Positions 39,401 through 51,400 of a stretch of DNA of 64,000 bases are shown here, piece after piece. Below the pieces are notes generated by a model. The model had not been told where the DNA came from. It ran no database searches and saw nothing but the letters and a program-made list of their open reading frames with translations. The stretch's first letter is position 1. Every line of letters begins with the position of its first letter. Location: contig OV884009.1 in NCBI GenBank assembly GCA_930367205.1, positions 99,283,189-99,347,188 of the forward strand, in the 5' to 3' direction. The position numbers and the translations under genes are program-made. This DNA is from Acanthosoma haemorrhoidale. Taxonomy: Eukaryota > Arthropoda > Insecta > Hemiptera > Acanthosomatidae.

Positions 39401-42400
39401 ATATTATAAAACAACATTTTTGCAAACATTTCAAATAAATATGGAAAAAATAAGGTTTGAATTCACAATAAAAGCATCACCAAGTGAACCAAAAACAAAC
39501 ATATTCACCTTAACCTCTATTGAGACAACAAAAGATGAGATTTTCTATATTCCAGAAGAATACGAAGAAGGGGCTTCCCAGAAAATTAAAAGAAACAAAA
39601 GCTTTTAAAAAAAAACTACACTCGGAAAAAGAGGTGAAAAAAGAAAAGTGTGGAACCCTCTAGATGAAGAACTATTAAAGCAATATAGAGATAAAGATGG
39701 GAAAATGAAGTTTCAGGTTTATTTCCTTGAAGGGCATATACAGAAAACCCAAACTAAGCAAACTACAGCACCAGACACTGGAATTTCGGCAGAAATACTA
39801 CAACTATTTCTAAATAAATTCAGTGTAATGCAAAGACCTGCAGTCATTAACATGAAAAATATCTCAGAAAAATTTTTTATAGAAAAATTCACAGGAAGAA
39901 ATGAAAGTGTACTACAGTAGATAGAAATTTTTGGAAATGAATGCATATGACAACTAGGTGTGGAACAATATACAAACGAAATTGAAATATTAAGACTATT
40001 TTTAGACAAGTCATGCATGGACTGATACAGTTCAATGATTACCAAATGGACATTAAACTCCTGGTGGGAACTATGGAAAAAGAACTTCTGTGTCACTTAC
40101 ACAAATAAAGGGTGGATGCCAGTGAGACATGCGATTGAGTACAAATATATAAATGGTTCCTTACTAGACTACGCAATAAAAAAAGAAAGACACTTACTAG
40201 AAATGAACAAGTCACTGGATACATTCATTATAAATGATTTGATTGCTGTGGGACTGCCAAATTATATAGCAGATAGAATTGATAGGAATAAACCAAAAAT
40301 ACTGAGTATCTTATTAATGAAATAAGAGGTTTAGAATACCTAATAAAAATAAAACCTTTTGGTAAAAGAAATATATATAAAACAAATTCTGAAAATAAAA
40401 GGGAAACAAATGAAGAGAAAAAAACATAAAAAATATTTGAAAAAAAGGAAAAGGCACACGCTATCACACTGAGTCGACTTGCTGGTTTGAAAACACAAAT
40501 AATGAGAGAAAAAATAAAGATAAGCTACAAACTGCCAACCACTCAGAGCTGGAAGTCGAATTGAATTAATAAAATAAAAAAAACTGGTAGTGCCACCATT
40601 AATTAAATTAATTTACCATTAAAAGCGCAACAGAAGCTACAGGAATTTATGATTCAGGGGCAAACATATCATTAATAAATTCAAAATTGTTTAAAATAAA
40701 GATATCAATAATTTAAATTATTAAGCTTGAGGACAATAATGGTGAGAGGAAGACAGATGGAATAGTAAGATTAAGATTAAAAGTGACTATGTTGTGAATG
40801 TATTCATTGATGACGATTAAGATTTTAATCATGAATTACTGATTGGGCTTGACTGTATAAAATAATTCAAATTAAATCATGACCAAAACTTGAAAATCAC
40901 ACATAGTATAATTTTTAAAGATTATAAAGATGTCAACATTCCTAAAGAAGGAGACAGAAAAAAAAAAAGAAAAAAAGAAATCATTTGGTAGAAAGTATTA
41001 AGCAAATACATTTAATCTCAATAAATCATCTTAATGTCAGTCAACAATCAAGAATAGAAGGATTAATTCATAAGTATAAATCAGTCTTTGCTAGGTACAA
41101 ATACGATATTGAAACTGTGAAGGATTACAAAGCTCATATTGATCTAATGGTAGACGGATATTGCTATAACCGTCTGTACAGATGCACAATCGAGGATAAA
41201 AAGGAAATAGAAGAACAGATAGCAAAACTATTACATAAAAACTTAATCGAAGAGTCATATAGTCAATTTGCTGCCCCAGTGACTCTAGCATTTAAAAGAT
41301 TAGAAAATAAAAAATCAAGGTTATGTATGGATAGACTTCCGAGATTTAAACAAACTTGTAGTACCACAATCACAACCATTCCCACTGATTGAGGACTAAT
41401 TATAAAAACAAGGAACTACACATTTGTTTCACCTTTAAATATAAATTCAGCATTCTGGTCAATCCCTTTAAGAGTACAAGATAAACACAAGACAGAATTA
41501 CTCAATAAAGCCATTATCAAAGGACATACCTATCCTTTAGTCTGAAAACCTTCCCAGCGATTTTCCAAGGAATTTTACCTAACATAATGAGAAAATGAAG
41601 AAAAACAAACTCTCAGGGTTTGCAGTTAATTATAAAGATGATATTCTTGTTATCTAAAAAACATTTGAGGAACACTTAATGCATTTATCACAACTATTGG
41701 AAGCAATTCTTGCTGAAGGTTTTAGGTTAAAATTTTTGCATCCAACTCAGTGAAATATTTAGGTAACATAATTGTAAAAACCTTAATTAAACCATTACAG
41801 GATAACCTAATATCTATAAAAAAATTTCCAGCTCTGAAAAAACAAAAAAATGTTCGCCAGTTCTTATTATAATAAAAAAATAAATTATTATAATAAACAT
41901 ATACCAAAAATTGGAATCATTCTAGATTCTCTACATAATCTATTGAGGTTTTTCCTTAAAGTTATCTGGTCAGAAGAATGTGAAAAGTCATTCAATACAA
42001 TGAAATCATTACTTTGTTCACAATCAATTTTAAGAATTTTTGACCGAGATTCACCAATTAAAATATACACAAATGCAAGCATCTGAGGAATAGGAGCAGT
42101 ATTAAAGTAGAAAGAATAAAATGGAGATGAAAAACCAGAAGCATATTTTTCAAAGAAATTGAATGAAGTTCAAAAAAAGAAAAAAACAATATATTTAGAA
42201 TAAAAGAAACGGTTACATCAGTTCGTCAATCACTTCACAAGGTATGCTTATATTCATAGAACATCTAAAACTCAAACCTCTGATGATTTCATGAAATTAA
42301 GAAAAATGGTAGCATAGAATCATAAAATAGTTGTAGCGGACCAATACTCAGGGAACAATTCTAGAGAATTTAAAGAATTCCTAAATGAAAACAAGATAAG

Positions 42401-45400
42401 ATTAATTTTCACTGTGGTTGACTCACCTATTTCAAACGGCCTCAACGAAAGACTAAATCAAACTTTAGTCAATAAAATAAGATGTAAAATAAATGAAGAT
42501 AAAAGAAAAACAGCTTGGACAATAATAACACGAAAATGCACAGAAATGTATAACAAAACAGAGCACACAGTTGCAAAGTTCTCCCCAGAATATTTATTAG
42601 AAGGTGAAAATATGAATATTTTACCAAATGAATTGAAACAACACCATGCAAAAACAGATTTAGAAAGAGATATACAATTAGCACTAGAAAATACAAAGCA
42701 ATCACGTGAATGAAAATTATGAAATAAAAAACAATTTGATAAAGATAGAAAGGAGGCTGGATTAAATGTAGGCAACCTCGTTGGTGTAGAAATTGGAAAC
42801 CGATTAAATAGGAAAAAATTGGACGAACTAAGAAATACAAAAAAAATTTTGGATTCAATTTCAACATTTGTCGGTCACGCTTCTTACTTCTCACTAGGTT
42901 CTTCCCCTAGGGAGGTGGTGTAAGAAACATGGCTTTAGTCATCATATATCTTAATTTTAAAAACTGCCACGCAGGTCATCTGTGCGTCATCTCTGCGTGG
43001 CGGCAGCACAATAGAGCAGACGACTGAACGTTGTTACTAGGAGTTCTAGAGAGAGCGGTGAAATGTAGAGTTAAAAGTGCAATTTTGAGTTGAGTATAGT
43101 TAAAGTGAGGAATTAAAGATTCATGTGGAGAAAGAACAATATTTGAAATAAAGGATTTAAATGATCCTTTCATTTACAGATAAACGCAATTGTGTCTTTT
43201 TTCAAAGGAAAAAACATTACCTACATCAACCGATTATCCAGATAGATAAAATCATATTATGTATATATACAGTTAACTTTACAAAATGTGAAAATGAAAC
43301 CTTTACCTGATGAATATGTAAATACATATTCACACAGATGATCTTTGCAAATACATTATTATGTCATACATATGAGAGGTAATAAATAAATTTTTCATAT
43401 TGCAAGTATATCTATTATCTATGACACTAAAAAAATATTTATTTGAATTCGATATGCATTTCCTTTTCTAGTGATATACAAATCGTTTTTCTATGACAAC
43501 ATGGGACCAAGATATGAACCATCTAATGATAAAGACACAAGGCCGGTATTCTTATACTATAACTACATTACTATGAATTGGAGGATTTCCTGCAAAAACA
43601 ACTATACATTTAAACCTGGCGTGGATCCAGGGTGAAATCCTAATTGTTGCTAATAATTCTAAGAAAACAACCGCAACTGAAATCTCTATTCAAGAGTGTT
43701 GTTTATTCTAATTACAATGCTTCTCTGGATGACAAACTCATTTATTTTTTAATCATATCCTCTAGTTGCCATTGAAGCAAAAGGGCCTTCACCAGTTGTC
43801 AACTGGTCTCTATCACTTGCCTTACTTTTCACTTCTCTCTAATGTCATGCAAGTCTTGATTTTCAAGACAGCTCTTTTCCAAATGATATTTGGCCAACCT
43901 TTCCACTGAGTACCCTATATGTTCCAGCCCAGTGCAATTCAAAATCATTGCTGCAAATTAATTGAGATCCCTAATCGATTGAAGGTTTTATGAACTTTGG
44001 TAAATAGAGAAAAAACTTGGGTGAAAATTATTTCAATACTAACCTTGAAAGCTCTGATTATGTAGCTTCTAGCTATCTTTATTTCATCAAATAAGACCAA
44101 CAGGCGATCAATATAAACTTAATGTTTTAAGTTGAAAAGACCATAACAAATAACATTTTAGACTTTCCCATATTTTTTAATCTACAGGAAGATTAACGTT
44201 AACAATAAAATGCTAAAAAAAACCCCACATAAATCAATGATTAAAAACAACAACTTTCACTTGTATCTCTATTTGCAAGAAATACATTTAGGTTGCTAAC
44301 TACAATTAATTATTTGATTGATTAAATGCGCAGCTAAAACTATAAATTTGTAAAAAGAAAACAAATTTATAGATTAACTATGAAAAAAATATGGTCCCCA
44401 TTAACAATAAAACACACTCTTGCACACATACAATCTTCACAAATAAACATACACACCAAAACAAATACACATATATACAGATGCTTATAAACCTTGTAAC
44501 AAGTGCAGAAAAATATGGTAAAAAAAGTTTTCTAATCTAAGAATTCCACAAAATTAGTTTGAAAAAGAAACATTTTGCCATACCGTGCTTATGCTTTAAT
44601 TTCAAGCACGAATAGTTTACAATTACCTTTCATAAAACCATCCACAAGCAAAGTACATTTTCACAGCAATCTGGCTGAAAAATTAGTAGAATTTACACAA
44701 TGTATGAAGGATTAGAAAAAATTCTGTCAAAGAAAACAAATTGGATATTTAGAACACAATTTAAAACAAAATGTTTTACGGTGTTTTAAAGCATGAAACA
44801 ACACACAAAGATTCACAAATAAATATTTCTTTTAATGGTGAATTTACAAAAGCTGGTAACTTGATGTTCTTGAGCCATAAAGAATTAGTAACCTACATTA
44901 ATGGATATTTTTCAATGCGAGTTATACATAATTATGTTTTTCTATCTAACTTAATCAATATTGATATAAAATGATATTATATGTTAGCTGCTGGTTGTGG
45001 TACAGTTAGTTATTGATTCATTAAAATAATATTGTCTAAAATATTCAGCTTAAAATGTCAGTCCTGACATGTCAAAGCACATTAAGAAAATTTTATAATC
45101 CCGATATTACCTAAAACAATATCTTTTCTTTTTATGATTAAATAAATTTGAAGTACTTTCAGAATATTATTACATGCGATTTTCAGTGAAAGATAATGGA
45201 TTAATTTTCTAATTATGCAAGTAAAATAATAATTATAAAATTTTATTTATTTTTGGTCTACTAAGATTGATTACCAGAGTGGGCTTTAGAACCTACAGTA
45301 AATGCTAATTCATAAACAATACAGGGAATGGATAAATATGATCTAAAAAAACAAATAAGTAAATTGAAACCAACAAAAAGTTATGAACTTTAGATATGAG

Positions 45401-48400
45401 AAGTGGATCCTGGTTCAACTTTATAACACTGATAAGGTTAGAGGGTGTTCGCTTTATCTGCAATGCATTTCATATTTTCTGCCCTGATATAGAGTTGAAG
45501 GCTGCCTTAAAATCAAAGAAGGCCTAATGCACACTGCCCCCTTGCAATCCTTTATTTATTTATTTTTTAAACCCTACCACAGGATCAGTGTCCCAGATGG
45601 GGTTCCCTCATGGGTCTTGCTCACTGTTGACGGGATCATGGGATATTTTGTTACCAGTGCACGTATTCGCAATTGGATGTATTGAACCTTTTGTTCTTTT
45701 CAGCCGGTTTTATTGGTTAAATATTTTTTTCCCCCTTAAGGCTAACTTATACCATTTACAAAGGGATTCCAATCCATCTTGGTCCAACGGTGCCTTCTTG
45801 ATGAGCACCCCTGATATTATGGCTGCTCAACCTGCATCACTCCCCTGGATATGGCAAAGTGCACTGATCCCTGGTGCTCCTTCCACTTCGGGACAAAGAT
45901 GAGGAAGGCCCTGTAACTCTTCTCGTGATCTACCAGCAACAGCAAGTCTGAATCATTCAAGCTATACTAGCCAATTGAGCGAAGCATCTATGCTCTTGCT
46001 TGTTTAAAGGTTTGACAGGTGAGCACAACATTATCTGCAGTATATCTATCCCCGTAGTGTGGGCAATTGGGGTCTATTTTATGCTTGTAAACCTTGGAAC
46101 GAAATTCACCATGTCCCGATAGCACTTGGGAACTCCAGTAGTCAGGGGAGACCCACTCAGTCTGCCCATGGGGGAGGGGAAGTACTTCCTTAGTGTACTC
46201 CCTTTCGTTCATGGTATTGGTCTATCTGGCATTCCACACCTCATTGGTCCAGTCCCTAAGGTGGTCCTTCCATTTCCTAGGTTCTTCTTCAATTACCTTG
46301 CAAAGTGAAGCTCTTCACCTAAGCTCGGACGTGTTGTTCCTGGAGGACCAATTTTTAGGGGCTGCTGCTGTTAGTATCTGGACCGCTTCTAAGGAAATGG
46401 TTCTATAGGCTCTTGTGAGTCACAACAGTGTTGTTCTTCTCTGCATTAGACTGGGAGTCTGCCCCTTATTGAGGTATGTCGACCACGACATGTAGGCATA
46501 TCCTAGGATTCCTAACACCACTGCCTGGTAGAAGGTCCTTGAGACTGGGAACCTGATTCCCTACATCGTGCCACCAATCCTGGTGAAGTTCTTAGCAATC
46601 GATGTCACTCTAAGTACCCAATGTGAGGTGTAAGGTTCATTTTTCTGCTCAGTCTCACACCTAGGTAGGTGAACTCGGTCCCACGCTTACGAACCTTCCT
46701 CCAATGTCCCAGCAAATAACATGCCCACAGTCTGGCAATTTCCCTCTCACAAAGGTGGCTATTGTCTTCTCCACAGCCGTAATAATCTTTCTGGATGCAC
46801 ACCACTCTTCCACAAGGGTAGCACAAGCATCAGCACTTCTAACAACCTCAGCTTGGGTTTCCGCCGTAATTGTCATCATCAGATTATTCACATAGGCTAC
46901 CACAAGGATTGCGTGGTCATTACACAGTCACGAGAACCTTGTTAAATACCAGCCTCCTGATTATAAAATATTTATTTGAATCTGAACATTTTTGCAGTTT
47001 TTGTTTTCTTTAAAATAAACTTATAAATGGTTGAAAAATAGTTTATGTTAAAATCTTCTAAACTATTGTATTGTAAATTAATTAAAAGACATTTGTCAAA
47101 CAGACATGAATGGAGCATGAAAGGTTTATTTTTCTTGAATTTTGTCAAAACCAACAATTATAATCCATCATTCATGCATTTGTTGATGAATGGAATTGCT
47201 GGCTACCTGTGACAACAAAAAACATGTTGAAATAAAGTATTTATAATTAATCTTTTTTAAAAATATTTACATTTTAATTAACCCTAATGTCTATAATAGT
47301 GCAAAATCTTTATGAAAATGAAGTCACAATTTCTTCCAAAATGTAATATGATATATGTAAATTCAGCTAAAAAAATATATATCTTCCATAACAATAATTT
47401 AGCTTTTAAAAACAAACACTTCAGGTTCTGTAGTTCTGCAATATGTTGTGCCATTTGGGGTAACATGACCACCCTCCCTCCAATATAATTCCGGATGTCT
47501 TTTTTTGGTTGGCATAATTTCCATGAAAGTTTGGTTTGAGTTCACCTTAGGTTAACTAAGTAATTAGCTTAGTCTGCTGGATATACCCTTTACTAACTTA
47601 TCTATTTAATATGTTGTGTATCATCTGATGTTAATGTTAATGTAATGAGCGTTGTCATCTACCAATGAAAGGAAGAAATTTCCTAGGAAATTACTCTGGC
47701 AACAACAAAATTATAATTTCGTAGAACATTGTTGTTGCATGGTCCACATTGAACCTGAAGAAGTGAACAAGGTATGTTGCTACATGGTATCTCCATCTAA
47801 TCTGTTCCATTAATTTACCCTCATAAAAATCTTATGTATGTGTTACTCTCATGAGAAAATAATGAGTATCCTCACCTGATAACCATCTGGTACCATCACA
47901 CTCAAAATATTTAAGACAATCAGACATAATAAGGATGTGTAGGGTTAAATTATAGTTAGCAAGTTTTATGTCAAGTCAATCAGATGACTGTTTATCATTT
48001 TTCAATGTTTCAATTAGCTTACTTTATTTTATTAATTATATTATGCTAAAAATCTATCTTTTTACTTAATATTAAGCAACCAGCCCACTAGTAAACTCAT
48101 TGCAGTGTCCATAGACTGAACAAATAGCTTGTAGCAAATTTCCAGTGTTAGCATTTAAGAGGATATATAGTACCATTGGCAGCAATTAGACATGGATAGC
48201 AATGTTTGTAAGGGTAATGGTAATTAGAAGGTCCTAGGTTCAACCCCTGACTGTGACACTATTGTTTTACCCTTTAACTAATAACTATAAAAAATTATGT
48301 AATAAAATGATAGACGAATCAAAAAACAAATTAGTGGAGAATATAAAGGCTTTAGATGCAGTTAAAAATAATATCTATATGCTAAGTAACAGTGCTAAGA

Positions 48401-51400
48401 CAGAAATAAACACTTACTCTTGAAAAGAGTACATAAAACACTGCCAATTGAAGAGGCATGTATATTCAACTCATAAGAATTCATTTTTCTCCACCTAGGA
48501 GGCCAGCGATACTGCTAGTTACTGTCCCCACCTCAACCAAGAAACATGGGATATACTTGGCTCCTATATGGGGGCACTATAGCTTCAATTCCAGTGAATT
48601 TTCGGGATTAAGAAAAATGTCTGCCACTCAGGCAGAATATTTTAGATCTAGTCTTCCCCGTTAAAAAGAACTGAACAGAAAATATGTGGCGAAAAAAAAA
48701 ATGTATACTTTTTTATTATTTTCTTTTAGTGAGATCTTTTCATAGTTACTTAGCCTAAATATATTCAATATAGTCAAACACCATTGGAGAATTCAATAAA
48801 AAGCACTTATTAGTAACATGCAGAACTGTAATAATCATTTACTTATTATAAATAATTATGTCTCATAACTGATAATTATAAATAAATTAGGAACTCTAGT
48901 TGGTGACATGCTTTGATCACTGAAGATAGACAAGTAGGTAAAATATTGGTGAGATGATGACACGACAACCGGTTTTTTTGAAAACACAGATAAACAAGTA
49001 TGTGCACAGAAAATTGTTCATTTCCATTTTTCTGAATAAAAGAATAGGTCTCATATTTGAAATTTCTATAAATTCATTTATGTTTAGAGTGATATAAAAG
49101 AAATTAATCATCAGGAAAAATCTGGCTGAGTGTTCACCGAAAATAAGTTTTTTATAATTTTAAAAATTGTATTTCTTGCTTAACTAATTTGGACATGGGA
49201 CAAACCAAATAAATGAAACCTTAATTGGAAACAAAAAAGGTGATGTCAGCATTTTTGATCAGAGTAATTCAAAACAGTTATGAAGCAAAAACTCTTGAAT
49301 TGCCCATTTATATGTTTTTTGTTGTTGTTATTATTTTTTTTTTTTAGGGTTCTAAGGTTTAAAACGATTTGTTCAACAATGTCTATTTATATGTTGAAGA
49401 CGTAAAATGGAAAAAAAAGTGAAGAAATCATTTCTGTTGCAATTACATAGTTCTAGGTAAATCACTAGATTTACAGGACTAATAGTTGAAAAGTTCTTCT
49501 TTAAGGAATTGTCTCAACTTCCATTAATACTACAGTTGCAGACCAGAAAAGAACCCTTAAAACACTTTATATTGGTATTATTTTACAGAATATACATTTC
49601 TATAAATTAGTTGCTGATCATTTAGTTCAAAAAGTTATTTATTGAGACTAGAAAAATAAAGAGTTATCTTGAAAATTTACTAGAGAAAACATTGTTTTTA
49701 TAAGTACACAAAAAACTAAATACTTAAAACTATGCCAGCCATAATAGAATACCATTACAGAAAAAAACAAAACAATAGGCAGTTTTTCTTATGTCAAATC
49801 CTATTTAATATATAAGGAAATATAGACACTACATCACCACCACTGGAAATTTCCATTACATGATCACCCCTATTAGACTTACAGCAAAATTATGGAATTC
49901 AATTATGCAAGAGAATGAGATTAAATTATGCTTAAATGACATGAAGACACTTTTCATGTTCAAGATGTTTATAAATATCAAAATATGATAAATTTATTTA
50001 GTTAGTTAAAATAGAATTATTGTTGGTGCGCCTATCTAAGACCAAGGAGGCCAAGAGTAAGGAAGGAGAAACAGAGCTATAAAAGGAGAGAGGTGAGAAT
50101 TCCTCTTTTGTATGATACCTCGATGAGGAAGGAACATCGAGACAGGGATTGGAGAAGACAGGCTGATGGTTTGAAGTACTAGGTGTGAGAAACCTTTGTA
50201 TTCCAATCTTGAAGTATGGTGGGTATGTGTGTGGAAGAATAGTAAAGAATAGAATGACATGGATGAAAGAATTCCTATCTCGATGAGTCAATGTACGCAC
50301 GTTTACATATGTCAGGAAGACAACTGTGAGTACAATAACTATTTAAATTCCCTGCAGATAGAGACAATTAGTGATAAAAATCCATGTTTTCAAAGTGTAA
50401 TTTTAATAGATTTAATAGATCATTAGGTTATTTATGTTTAAATAACCCCTGAGTTCCACAGGGGAGTGAGTGTGTGTCCTGGGCACTATCCTCTATAACC
50501 TATACACCGCTAATGTAATCTCTACTCCCATTACCTTCTTGGCAATATTTGCAGATGACACTGCAGTCCTTTCATCCCAATCAGACCCCAATATAGCATC
50601 ACTATATCAAAAACACCTAGATAAGATCACAAGAGATGTGCAACCAATGGTGGATCAAAGTTAATGAAGCAAAATGTTCCTATATGTTCCTTTACCCTCT
50701 GCCGCAAGTCCTGTCCACTAGTTTTTGTTAACTCCTTCCCTCTTCCTTTATTCAAGATAGTACGGTATCTGGCTTCCATCTCGACAAAAGGCTGACATGG
50801 AACCCACACACAAGACTAAAAAGACAAGAACTAATGCTTTGGACAACTGTACAGACTACTTCGAAGGACATCCCATCTCTCAATAGAAAATAAATTACTA
50901 ATCTACTAAGTTATACTTAAGCCAATCTGGACATAAGGAATAGAGCTACGGGGGAAAGCAAAAAAGTCGAACATCAAGTGTATCTAATCTTTTCATTCAA
51001 AAGTCCTGAGAACAATAGTAAATTCCCCTTATTATGTCAGCAACAAAACCATTCATAACAATCTTAAGTTACCCTACATTCTTGAACTTATCCCTTCCAA
51101 GTTTATGAAATTCCATCGAAACCAATCCAACTGACCTAATCCAATAACACAGTCATTACTCTGTGCCACACATCCCTATAATCCTCCTCGGAGACTCAAG
51201 TGGCAGTAGTCTATTGACCTGATCTAAATATGTGACAGTGGGAGTCCTGGCAATGCCCAGTTTCTCTAATCATGTCCTGAGTGTATGTGGCTCTCACACT
51301 TTTTATCAGCCTTCACTGGCTCGTATCCGGTGACACAGGTGACGGAGGAGGGTAGGGGACTTCCCAAGACTCCGGTTGCTCTTTCCCATGCTAGGAAGGT

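Larger units (their letters stand above)
39087..43260 (+). mobile_element. Ty3/gypsy LTR retrotransposon, plus strand, decayed
   Basis: About 4.2 kb, bounded by similar sequences at 39087-39407 and 42919-43260. Between them on the plus strand: gag-like frames (39420-40325), a protease block Y-D-S-G-A-N-I-S-L near 40647, RT from about 41000 (frame 40985-41392 with A-H-I-D, F-A-A-P-V and L-C-M-D), RNase H near 42040-42180 (I-Y-T-N-A-S, G-I-G-A-V-L) and the end of integrase at 42414-42713 (S-N-G-L-N-E-R-L-N-Q-T-L). RNase H jumps directly to the last part of integrase, so about a kilobase of pol is deleted. Stops and frameshifts are frequent. Confidence 0.75.

Noticed and set aside
39408..39440. 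Primer-binding site for the plus-strand gypsy element
   Set aside because: No TGG-type sequence follows the 5' LTR; either the border is misplaced or the site has decayed, so none is claimed.
42469..42894. 141-codon minus ORF with many hydrophobic residues, membrane-protein-like
   Set aside because: Antisense to the gypsy integrase end and LTR approach; the hydrophobicity comes from A-rich plus-strand DNA read in reverse.
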